Source of the DNA: Bacilli bacterium
GTDB lineage: Bacteria > Bacillota_I > Bacilli_A > RFN20 > CAG-826
DNA length: 42,838 nucleotides
Assembly: GCA_024409055.1 (NCBI GenBank)
Contig: JAKSUL010000008.1
Span: forward strand, 1-42,838
Direction: 5' to 3'
This document shows, in pieces, positions 22,947-30,889 of this stretch. The translations under genes were made by a program, and so were the position numbers. Position 1 is the first letter of the stretch. Every line of letters starts with the position of its first letter. A model generated the notes under the pieces. It did not search any database and was not told where the DNA came from. It saw only the letters and a list, made by a program, of their open reading frames with translations.

Positions 22947-24646
22947 GAAAGGCCCTGACTCCATTAAAGAAATATACGGTTAAGGTCGTCTTGGCCCCGA
23001 TTTTCAAGATATTCGAATGCGCGACAGAACTTCTTATTCCTTTTATCGTTAAAGACCTTATCAACTCTTTGCCTGGGGTTAGCGCAAAAGAGATCCTCAT
23101 AAAAGCCTCAATCATCCTTGGGTTAGGGGTTGGCGGTTTTGCCGTGACCATGTTCACCCAGTACATAGCTGCCAGGGTGTCGGCTGATTATGCCTATGAT
23201 CTAAAAAAAGATATCTACGATCAGCTCGGCCGTATTTCCAAGAAACAGCTTGATAAATTTGGCACATCTAAGGCCCTGACTTTGATAAACAATGATTCGT
23301 TTTCTCTCCAAACGGGTGTGAATATGTTCATGCGCCTATTTGTGCGTGCGCCCGCCTTGTTGATTGGCACCGTCCTCATGGCGTTCATCGTCACCGGGAA
23401 ACCGATTGCCGGTCTTATAGTTCTCGGTGTCTTGCTCTTATCTAGCATCGTCATCGCGATGGTTCTGCTCATCACTCCGAAACGTTATAAAGCCATCCAA
23501 GAGGAATTGGACCGAATTTCCACGATTGGCGAAGATTCTTTAAGCGGAGCTCGCGTAATCAGGGCTTTTAATAAGCAAGAGGACGAATCGAAGAGATTCA
23601 CCGAATCTTCCTCGTCATACCGTCATAAAGCCTTGGTTTTGGCTAGAATCAACGCCTTCATCAATCCTCTTACGTTCGCCTTTACTAGCCTCGGCACTTT
23701 CTTTGTTCTTTATCTTGCTTCATCGGCGAACCCTGAACTAAATGTCACGGTCGGAGATGCCGTCGCCATCATTTCGTATATGGCTACTGCTTTGGCGGTT
23801 TTAGTGATGTTCACCAGGCTAATCACCTCCTTATCGAAAGCATATGCTTCCAAAAAGAGAGTCGATGAATTTTTGTCGATCGAGCCGGATATTGTCGATG
23901 GCGATATTGGCGAATGCACTTTCCAATCGCTAAAAATGAAGGGCGTGTCCGTTTCTTTCGGCGGCGAAGAATATGCCTTGCGCGACATTGACTTCGAAAT
24001 CAATAAGGGAGAATCCGTCGGCATCATCGGCGGCACTGGTTCAGGCAAAACCACGATACTAAACCTCCTTGAAAGGTTCTTTGACCCAGACGAAGGCGAA
24101 ATCTTGCTGAACGATAAGCCGTTAAAGGATTACAAACTCGACGCTTTCAGAAGTCAGATCGCGTTGGTGTCTCAAAAACCTCAGATAAACAAAGGAAGCG
24201 TCAAAGAAAACATTTCGATGGGAAATGGGGCTTCTGAGCAAACCATCGAACAAGCTTTAAAGGATTCTTTGGCCTACGAATTTGTTTCCCGTTACGAAGA
24301 TTATCTCGACCATCCATTAGAGGAAAACGGCAACAATCTTTCCGGCGGCCAGAGGCAAAGGATATTGATCGCTAGGGCTTTGGCTCAAAACCGCGATGTC
24401 TTGATTCTTGACGACAGCACTTCGGCGTTAGATTACAAAAGCGATCTTTTACTTCGCGAAAACATTTCCAAAAAAAGAGGCATAACGACAATATTCGTTT
24501 CCCAAAGGGCAACGTCTATTAAGAACTGCGACCGCATCTATGTTTTAGATGGTGGCAAAGTGGTGGCGAAGGGCACCCATGAGCAATTGCTCGAAACTTG
24601 CGATATCTATCGTGAGATTTATCAAACGCAGGTGGCGGTCCGATGA
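22943..24646 (+). CDS. ABC exporter half, ATP-binding and permease, non-canonical site
   Basis: A 567-residue half transporter. Six transmembrane helices are followed by an ATPase domain with Walker A GGTGSGKT (about 363-370) and signature NLSGGQRQR (about 466). Walker B is ILDDSTSALD, where the catalytic Glu is Asp. In heterodimeric exporters (for example BmrCD, TM287/288) the subunit with the Asp contributes the degenerate ATP site. Its own signature is canonical, as expected for the active site formed with the partner. ATGA overlaps join it to the Sel1 gene and to the second half. The substrate is unknown; drugs or lipids fit the family. Confidence 0.93.
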   Translation: MRKALTPLKKYTVKVVLAPIFKIFECATELLIPFIVKDLINSLPGVSAKEILIKASIILGLGVGGFAVTMFTQYIAARVSADYAYDLKKDIYDQLGRISKKQLDKFGTSKALTLINNDSFSLQTGVNMFMRLFVRAPALLIGTVLMAFIVTGKPIAGLIVLGVLLLSSIVIAMVLLITPKRYKAIQEELDRISTIGEDSLSGARVIRAFNKQEDESKRFTESSSSYRHKALVLARINAFINPLTFAFTSLGTFFVLYLASSANPELNVTVGDAVAIISYMATALAVLVMFTRLITSLSKAYASKKRVDEFLSIEPDIVDGDIGECTFQSLKMKGVSVSFGGEEYALRDIDFEINKGESVGIIGGTGSGKTTILNLLERFFDPDEGEILLNDKPLKDYKLDAFRSQIALVSQKPQINKGSVKENISMGNGASEQTIEQALKDSLAYEFVSRYEDYLDHPLEENGNNLSGGQRQRILIARALAQNRDVLILDDSTSALDYKSDLLLRENISKKRGITTIFVSQRATSIKNCDRIYVLDGGKVVAKGTHEQLLETCDIYREIYQTQVAVR

Positions 24647-26364
24647 AAAACCTCAAGCGTTTGTTCTATTACTTGAAAGACCATAAGCCTTTGATGGTTT
24701 TGTCTTTGCTATTCGCCCTTTTGTCCGTCCTCTCCAAGATGGCCATTCCTTTCGTTTCCGGCAAAGCCATCGACGTCATTAAAGGTGGGGGAGACATAAG
24801 CGTTTACCTCATCGTCATCGGCGCCTGCATCGTCATCGGAGCTTTGTTCCGTTACGTATTTGACGTAATGGTGGCGAACTTAGGCCAAGTCGCGGTCAAA
24901 TCGATGAGGGATGATGCCTATAAAGCCATCAATAATGCTTCGCTATCTTATATCGATTCGAAAAGAAAAGGAGATTTGCTCCTTTGCTTGGTGAACGATG
25001 TTGAGAACGTTCAGACTGGTTTGATTTCTGGAGCCTCGGCTTTATACGAGGGAATCGTCCAAATCGCCGTAACCATAGTCTTTATGTTCGTTTTGAATTG
25101 GGGGTTGGCGCTTCTAGTCATATTCCTTTCACCGATTTCCGTCATCGTTTCTCGCTTCGTCTCCAAAAAGAATTCCAAATACTACAAAGACCAAAACGCG
25201 AAGACGGCCACTTTGACCGGCTATAGCCTCGAGACGATCAATAACCTCGAATCTAGCAAAGCCTATTGCACATATGAGAAGAAAAAAGAAGAGTTCGATA
25301 AACTCAACTCCTCTCTTAGAACTTCCAATTTCAAAGCGACTTTCGCGGTCGGCTGGATCAATCCAAGCACCAGGTTAGTCAACAACATCATCTACGCTTT
25401 CTTGATTTTGGCGGGAGCCATGATCGTCATTAAACAAGGAGACGTTGCCTCTTTCTTGCCTCTTACCGTCGGTTCTTTGGCCTCTTTCCTTTCTTATGCA
25501 ACCCAGTTCATGACCCCGTTTAACGAAATCAGTAACGTGGCGAGCGAAGTAAGCTATGCAGTTGCTTCGTTTAAGAGAATCGACGCTTTGATTTCCGAGC
25601 CCAGCGATATCGACGAAGGAAAAGAACTTTTCGACGGGGAAATAGATACCTTGGAAGCCGAAAACATCGACTTCTCATATGATGGATCTAGGCAGATTAT
25701 CAAAAACTTCAACGTCGACATCTATAAGGGGCATAAGATCGCTCTCGTCGGGCCGACGGGGTGTGGCAAATCCACGATCATCAATTTGCTCCTTCGCTTC
25801 TACGATCCTCAACGCGGGGCCTTTATTGCTAATGGCAAAGAAATAACCTCTTATCCGAAGAAAGACCTTAGAGGTCATATTGGAATGGTTCTTCAAGAGA
25901 CTTGGTTATTCAAAGGAACGATTAGAGACAACATCGCTTACGGAAAGAAAAACGCCACCGAAGAAGAGATTGTGGCCGCCGCCAAAAAAGCTCACGCCGA
26001 TGGATTCATTCGTCAGATGGAAAAAGGCTACGACACCGTAGTCTCCAATTCGTTTGGATTATCTACCGGGCAAAAGCAGCTCCTTTGCGTGGCTCGAATC
26101 ATCTTGATGGAGCCGGAAGTCGTTGTACTTGATGAAGCCACCAGTAACATCGACCTACGAACAGAATTAAGCCTAGCCTCTTCATTTGATGAACTAATGG
26201 AAGGCAAAACCTCCATTGTCGTGGCTCACAGGTTATCGACGATCAAAAACAGCGACCTTATTCTCGTTATGAAAGATGGCGAGATTATCGAGTCCGGAAA
26301 TTTCGAAGAGTTATTGGCGAAGAAGGGATTCTTCAAAGAACTTCACGATTCACAGTTGGCCTAA
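24643..26364 (+). CDS. ABC exporter half, ATP-binding and permease, catalytic partner
   Basis: A 573-residue partner of the preceding protein. It has six transmembrane helices, then Walker A VGPTGCGKST (about 368-377) and Walker B VVLDEATSNID with a normal catalytic Glu. The signature reads GLSTGQKQLL, not LSGGQ. The altered signature lies opposite the other subunit's Asp site, so the two changes together define one degenerate site. This is the classic asymmetric heterodimer. The stop codon abuts the convergent GNAT gene without a single spare base. Confidence 0.94.
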   Translation: MKNLKRLFYYLKDHKPLMVLSLLFALLSVLSKMAIPFVSGKAIDVIKGGGDISVYLIVIGACIVIGALFRYVFDVMVANLGQVAVKSMRDDAYKAINNASLSYIDSKRKGDLLLCLVNDVENVQTGLISGASALYEGIVQIAVTIVFMFVLNWGLALLVIFLSPISVIVSRFVSKKNSKYYKDQNAKTATLTGYSLETINNLESSKAYCTYEKKKEEFDKLNSSLRTSNFKATFAVGWINPSTRLVNNIIYAFLILAGAMIVIKQGDVASFLPLTVGSLASFLSYATQFMTPFNEISNVASEVSYAVASFKRIDALISEPSDIDEGKELFDGEIDTLEAENIDFSYDGSRQIIKNFNVDIYKGHKIALVGPTGCGKSTIINLLLRFYDPQRGAFIANGKEITSYPKKDLRGHIGMVLQETWLFKGTIRDNIAYGKKNATEEEIVAAAKKAHADGFIRQMEKGYDTVVSNSFGLSTGQKQLLCVARIILMEPEVVVLDEATSNIDLRTELSLASSFDELMEGKTSIVVAHRLSTIKNSDLILVMKDGEIIESGNFEELLAKKGFFKELHDSQLA

Positions 26365-26940
26365 TCACCAGTTCCCGGTGCAAAGGCCAACTTTTTCTAA
26401 CGGGCGCCCCATGATGATACATTTCTTGCCTGATGGGGGAAGGCTCCACTCTTGTTCTTCATAGACCCCGTAATCGCGGAAACCTTGCTTTTTCCAAAAC
26501 AAACGAGAATGCTCGTCGTCTCCAAAGACGGCAAAGAGAAAAGAAGAATGTTTATATTTCGACTTTATGAACATGGTCATGTCGTTTGATATGCCTTTGC
26601 CCCAAAAAGAAGGGTCAACCATGAAACAATTGATTATGGTTACTTTCTCGCCTTGGTTATCGACAAGATCTAAGAGATCGTATGTTTTCTTTTGACTATG
26701 GGTTTTGGGACAAAAGTAATCGGTGACGTTATGCTCGATCCCAAACATCCCGATGACTCTCGCTCCGTCTTTTACGATATATAAGGTGTGGTCGCTCATC
26801 TCTTTTCGAAAAGAATCTTCGGACGGATAACCGTTCGAGTAGTGGAAGTCTTGATTACTCTCCAAAGCCCCTTGGACGCGCCTAAAGCATTTAAGTAAAG
26901 CGGGCATATCTTTTTCGGTCGCGACCACGATTTTTCTCAT
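26365..26940 (-). CDS. GNAT-family N-acetyltransferase
   Basis: A 191-residue acetyltransferase. The acetyl-CoA binding motif A is degenerate but visible as FMVDPSFWGKGISNDMTMF (about residues 108-126, with the G-K-G turn). The next strand and helix, FLFAVFGDDEHSRLFWKKQGFRDYG, match motif B. The N-terminal half is typical of GNATs. The acceptor is unknown. TAGAAT on the minus strand (26947-26952, TGC extension) ends 6 bases before the ATG, with no Shine-Dalgarno. It ends directly against the ABC gene, with no terminator between. Confidence 0.83.
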   Translation of the reverse strand: MRKIVVATEKDMPALLKCFRRVQGALESNQDFHYSNGYPSEDSFRKEMSDHTLYIVKDGARVIGMFGIEHNVTDYFCPKTHSQKKTYDLLDLVDNQGEKVTIINCFMVDPSFWGKGISNDMTMFIKSKYKHSSFLFAVFGDDEHSRLFWKKQGFRDYGVYEEQEWSLPPSGKKCIIMGRPLEKVGLCTGNW

Positions 26941-26955
26941 GGAGACATTCTAGCA
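26941..26955 (-). promoter_or_regulatory. Extended -10 promoter next to the GNAT start
   Basis: TGCTAGAAT on the minus strand, with only 6 bases to the ATG. Confidence 0.55.
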
Positions 26956-27015
26956 CCTTTCTAAGAAAGAGGTCTTAGACTAGAATTAAGCAAGTAACAA
27001 AGGAGGATTTCTAAT

Positions 27016-28530
27016 ATGAGTAAAGTAACCCTCCTCTTCAAAGCGAATCCCATGGAGGAAGATTTGTTCGCCAATGTGGCGGATTCCCCTTTCTCTGATT
27101 ATTTAAGCGACGCGAGGACTTTGCTTTCCTCTTTGAGGAAACTTGAGGTCAAGAAATACGCCACATACTATCCGGATACTTACGAAGAGGATTTAGTCCA
27201 AATCAAAAGGCGCGAGGAGTTTTCCCTCACCGATTGGATCCTCGTGGCCATAACCGTGGATTTTGAGGATACCCCAACCAAAGCCCTCATAATCAATAGA
27301 AACGCCCACAAAGAAGGATATGTCGTCGATCTAAGAAGCAGGATGATCGAATCTTTGTTTTTCCGTGGCTTCACGATCAAAGAGGATCCTGACGCCAAAG
27401 AATTAGACGAAGATGCTTTCCTAGAATCCATCGGTGTCGAAAAAGAAAAATATGTTGCTCCTCAAATAGAAGACGAACGACCCATTTACGTTGAGGAAGA
27501 CGAGGACGGAGAAGTCGAATATAGCTATGTGGCTCCTCTTCCTGTTTTCGAGGCTCAAAAGAAGGGCAAAATCGTTAACTTTGGAGGATATGAAGCCCCC
27601 ATTGAAGTTGAGGCTTATGAAGACGAAGATGGAGAATTATATATCGACGTCGAAAAGCCGACTTTCCAGGCCGGCAACTCCAAGAAGCCGCGTAACCTAA
27701 ACGCCACGCCTGACCGTCCAAAATACAAAAAAGCCGAACCCATATATTATGGCGAACAGTTTGAAACCCCGGCCTTTGTTCCGGGAAGTTCAAAGAAACC
27801 CCGCAACCTAAACGCTACTCCAGACCGCCCGAAGAAAGTGGTTCCTGTCGCTCCGAAAACCCAGGAAAAGCAGGGCTCAATCGAGGTTGAACGTCCTACC
27901 TTCACCCCATCTTCCAATAAGAAGCCGCAGAACTTAGAAAGAGAAAAAAAGAGGTTCGTTCCAAAGGAAGATAAACCTGTCTCGGTCACCGTTTCTTCAA
28001 TAGAGGAAAGAAAACCGGTTGAAAAACCCGCGTTTGAAGCCGATAGCAAGAAGAAAATCAAAAATTACGATGAGGAAGCGAAGAAGATACTTCGCGAATG
28101 GAAAGAGGATTCCATATATCGCCTCCGCCCAGATGTATATAGACGCGAAAGAGGCGTGATCCTCAATTTGAGGAAAGAAGGGGACGCTACCATGTCCGCC
28201 GCCATTTCCTTATCTTTAAGCAAGGTCAAGAATCTTGCCATTTCTTCGAAATGTCTATTCGTCCCGAATATCCTTGATGACGGCGATCCCCGCATGAAGG
28301 CTATCTATCATTTTGATCCAAGCAAGTTCTCTATTATTTGCTTATCCGTCAACGAAAAGGATGAGCCGTTACTCGTCGCGCTTAATAGCAACGAAGAAAA
28401 AGGCTTTGTCCTCGTCTTATCCATGAAGGAGCCGGTGATGGTGGAAGTCGTCTCTACAAAAGGTATCTCCTTAGACGATCCCGCCCTTCCGTTCTTTGAT
28501 TATGAGTCCCTCCTCAAATTCAGCAAATAA
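27016..28530 (+). CDS. Protein of unknown function: two similar end domains joined by a repeat linker
   Basis: A 504-residue protein with no family I recognise. Residues about 1-140 and 360-504 look alike. FSLTDWILVAITVDFEDTP and GYVVDLRSRM near 69-110 align with FDPSKFSIICLSVNEKDEP and GFVLVLSMKEP near 433-473. Between them lies a Pro/Lys/Glu-rich linker with five degenerate copies of P-x-F-x4-5-KK-x2-N, at about 176, 215, 252, 294 and 338. Copies two and three share an identical KKPRNLNATPDRPK. No signal or membrane helix is present. AAAGGAGG precedes the ATG. The gene overlaps the Vsr-NUDIX gene by 29 bases, so it is co-expressed with it. A modular binding or scaffold role is possible but unproven. 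Confidence 0.8.
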   Translation: MSKVTLLFKANPMEEDLFANVADSPFSDYLSDARTLLSSLRKLEVKKYATYYPDTYEEDLVQIKRREEFSLTDWILVAITVDFEDTPTKALIINRNAHKEGYVVDLRSRMIESLFFRGFTIKEDPDAKELDEDAFLESIGVEKEKYVAPQIEDERPIYVEEDEDGEVEYSYVAPLPVFEAQKKGKIVNFGGYEAPIEVEAYEDEDGELYIDVEKPTFQAGNSKKPRNLNATPDRPKYKKAEPIYYGEQFETPAFVPGSSKKPRNLNATPDRPKKVVPVAPKTQEKQGSIEVERPTFTPSSNKKPQNLEREKKRFVPKEDKPVSVTVSSIEERKPVEKPAFEADSKKKIKNYDEEAKKILREWKEDSIYRLRPDVYRRERGVILNLRKEGDATMSAAISLSLSKVKNLAISSKCLFVPNILDDGDPRMKAIYHFDPSKFSIICLSVNEKDEPLLVALNSNEEKGFVLVLSMKEPVMVEVVSTKGISLDDPALPFFDYESLLKFSK

Positions 28531-29464
28531 GCCGAAGAAGAAACACGTTAAACGCGATCCAAAAGTCGTGTCTTTCACGATGTCTAGGATAAGAGGGAAG
28601 AACACGGGTATCGAACTGAAACTCAGAAAAGAGCTTCACGCCCTTGGCTTTTCTTATCGCTGCAATAGCGGAGCGGTCTTCGGACACCCGGACGTCGTTA
28701 ACAAAAGGCTCAAGATAGCGATCTTCACCGATTCTGAATTTTGGCATGGCTATAAATTCGACGAAGCCAAGAAAAACATTAGAACCCATAAGAAATATTG
28801 GATACCCAAGATCGAAAGAAACATCGAGCGGGACAAAGAGGTTAACGCCGAACTGCAAAGGCAAGGATATACGGTTCTTCGTTATTGGGGGCATGAAATC
28901 GAAAAAGAGATGCCTCGAGTCATCGAAGAGATAAAAGCGGTGGTCGAAGAAAAAGAACATTTGGATCAACTCCTCAAACAAAAACTCGTCAAAACGACCC
29001 TTTGTTATTTGGAAAATGATGGATGCTATCTAATGATGCATCGCATCAAGAAAAAGAATGACCTAAACGAGGGCAAGTGGATCGGCGTTGGTGGGCATGT
29101 CGAAGAAGGCGAATCCATCGTCGCTTGCTTGAAAAGGGAAATAAAGGAAGAGACGGACCTCGATTTAGTTTCTTATAAATACGTCGGCGCGATTGATTTT
29201 CTAAATGACCAATATCCGCCCGAAAGAATGTTCCTTTACGTCGGAAAAGGAAAAGGCGAAGTCAGGGAATGCGACGAAGGCGTCTTAAAGTGGATAAAGA
29301 AAGAAGACATCATGTCTTTGAATCTATGGGAAGGCGATAAAGCGTTCCTCCCTTTATTAGATAAATATGATGAGCCCTTTAAAATGTCCCTTCTATATGA
29401 AGGAGGGGAACTCGTGAAAGTCTACGGCCCTAGTTTCAAACCCAAAAAGAAGAAAGCCAAATGA
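28502..29464 (+). CDS. Fusion of Vsr-like endonuclease and NUDIX hydrolase
   Basis: A 320-residue single open frame. Residues about 25-140 match very-short-patch repair (Vsr) endonucleases: MSRIRGKNTGIELKLRKELHALG, then GHPDVV (catalytic Asp of the PD motif), IFTDSEFWHG, NIERDKEVNAELQRQGYTVLRYW. Residues about 165-290 are a complete MutT/8-oxo-dGTPase-like NUDIX domain with box GGHVEEGESIVACLKREIKEET (22 residues, 197-218, G-x5-E-x7-REIKEE). Vsr nicks at T:G mismatches left by cytosine methylation; MutT proteins clean the oxidised nucleotide pool. The usual zinc-binding Cys after FWHG is missing. No methyltransferase is nearby. The ATG at 28502 lacks a Shine-Dalgarno and relies on coupling. 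Confidence 0.87.
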   Translation: MSPSSNSANKPKKKHVKRDPKVVSFTMSRIRGKNTGIELKLRKELHALGFSYRCNSGAVFGHPDVVNKRLKIAIFTDSEFWHGYKFDEAKKNIRTHKKYWIPKIERNIERDKEVNAELQRQGYTVLRYWGHEIEKEMPRVIEEIKAVVEEKEHLDQLLKQKLVKTTLCYLENDGCYLMMHRIKKKNDLNEGKWIGVGGHVEEGESIVACLKREIKEETDLDLVSYKYVGAIDFLNDQYPPERMFLYVGKGKGEVRECDEGVLKWIKKEDIMSLNLWEGDKAFLPLLDKYDEPFKMSLLYEGGELVKVYGPSFKPKKKKAK

Positions 29465-29500
29465 AAAGGTCAACCGCCTCAGGGCGATTGGCCTTTTTTT
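29465..29500 (+). terminator. Terminator after the Vsr-NUDIX gene
   Basis: AAAGGTCAACCGCC pairs imperfectly with GGCGATTGGCCTTT around a 4-base loop and is followed by seven T. Confidence 0.85.
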
Positions 29501-30713
29501 ATTCTTTGATTCCGTCGGTCGCCACTTTGAAGGCAATGTCGAGTAGATATATCGCGTTGTAGTTTTTCGGCCTAGGAAGAGCGTATGCATCATCGTGGAT
29601 GAACATTCTTAAGAGGAACTTCTTCTCTGCGCTATCGGCAGGGGTGTTAGCTTCAAAGGAGGTCGCTTGGAGCATGAGCTTCCTGAGTTTCTTCTCCATG
29701 CCGGCGATTGTGCAGATCCTAAATGGATTTAATCCGTATAGACGAGCCAACCTTTCAAGGTTGATTAAGTAGAAATCCATCTCTGTTTCCAAATCTTTCG
29801 TGTTTGGCTTCAACATCTTGCGACAGTTGTGATAGAAAGACATGCCGTTCTTTTTGATGACTTCCATATAGAAGCGGTGGGCTCTTTCCTTAATGGCGTT
29901 ATCTTTCCTGAACGTGTATTGGAAACCCCAGAATAAACCATAGGCTTTGCCGGTATCGCAGTAGCCCATCATCTCGTTGTCGGAGATCCTATTGCTAGTG
30001 AAGTCCATGATCGATCCTTGCGGCAAGCTCGGTTCAATGACCATGACGTTAGGAACGTTTCTATAGTACTCAGCTTTTTGCGGGATGGGTGGGAAGCTAT
30101 GAAGCAAGACGGCGACGACTTCATCGGCACCTAACTCAAAGGCGAAGTCGACCGGCATGTTGTTTCTATAACCGCCGTCGATATATGTTTTCCCGTTCAT
30201 CTTGTGCATTGGGAAAATCGGGAAGCAGGCGCTAGAAGCATAGATATACCCGAGGATATCTTCTTCTTTTTGCTCGTTCATGATGATATGGCATTCTTTC
30301 AGGGTTTTGGCTTCGACCGTGACGACGCCATATATCTTTTTGCTGGCCAAGACCTTCTTTGGGTCAATGGTCTTTTCGATGATTTTCTTAAACGGGCCGA
30401 TATCCGCTCCGTTGTTATCAAAATAGTATTCAAGCCAACGACGGAGTTTGCTGTTCTCCTTGAAGTCTAATTCGCCGATGAATCCTTTGTTGAGGTCCAT
30501 CCCGTTGGTCATGACTTTGGAGACGTCGATTTCCTTCCATAGTTCGACGGCTTTATCGTAGTCGCCGGTCGCGTAAACCGCGCCGTTGATCGCGCCGATC
30601 GAGGTTCCTACGACTATATCGAAATCCATGTTGAGTTCACGGAGCATTCTCCATGCGCCCATCTCGTAGGCCCCTAAGGAGCCGCCTCCACATAAAACCA
30701 ATGCTTTCTTCAT
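29499..30713 (-). CDS. Patatin-like phospholipase
   Basis: A 404-residue acyl hydrolase of the RssA/patatin family. The oxyanion loop CGGGSLGAYEMG is at the N-terminus. The nucleophile elbow is VVGTSIGAING (GTSIG, Ser about residue 39). The Asp of the dyad is in YIDGGYRNNMPVD (DGG). A 170-residue C-terminal extension of unknown role follows. No signal peptide is present, so it acts inside the cell, probably on membrane lipids. It has no Shine-Dalgarno; a TAAAAT box lies about 16 bases upstream. The stop sits in the T-run of the convergent terminator. Confidence 0.93.
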   Translation of the reverse strand: MKKALVLCGGGSLGAYEMGAWRMLRELNMDFDIVVGTSIGAINGAVYATGDYDKAVELWKEIDVSKVMTNGMDLNKGFIGELDFKENSKLRRWLEYYFDNNGADIGPFKKIIEKTIDPKKVLASKKIYGVVTVEAKTLKECHIIMNEQKEEDILGYIYASSACFPIFPMHKMNGKTYIDGGYRNNMPVDFAFELGADEVVAVLLHSFPPIPQKAEYYRNVPNVMVIEPSLPQGSIMDFTSNRISDNEMMGYCDTGKAYGLFWGFQYTFRKDNAIKERAHRFYMEVIKKNGMSFYHNCRKMLKPNTKDLETEMDFYLINLERLARLYGLNPFRICTIAGMEKKLRKLMLQATSFEANTPADSAEKKFLLRMFIHDDAYALPRPKNYNAIYLLDIAFKVATDGIKE

Positions 30714-30740
30714 ATAATGAACAATAACATTTTATTTCGA

Positions 30741-30818
30741 TTTTGTGTGCATTCTTCTTTTCATTTATTGCAAAGAATTACTATTTTTCAACATTGACGC
30801 CATATCGCGCACACAAAA
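30741..30818 (+). repeat. Perfect inverted repeat upstream of fucI
   Basis: TTTTGTGTGC (30741-30750) and GCACACAAAA (30809-30818) are exact reverse complements separated by 58 bases. They lie in the 176-base gap between the divergent patatin and fucI genes. They may be paired operator half sites for a sugar regulator. A TAGAAT -10 box follows at about 30832. Confidence 0.5.
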
Positions 30819-30889
30819 TGGTCCGCAAGGATTAGAATATTTTCATCCAAATACCATAAAGGTATAAAAAAATAGCAAGGAGATAATAA

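Noticed and set aside
27631-28070. CRISPR-like direct repeats in the linker region of the 504-residue protein
   Set aside because: The copies are in-frame protein repeats of variable sequence, with coding spacing and no unique spacers.
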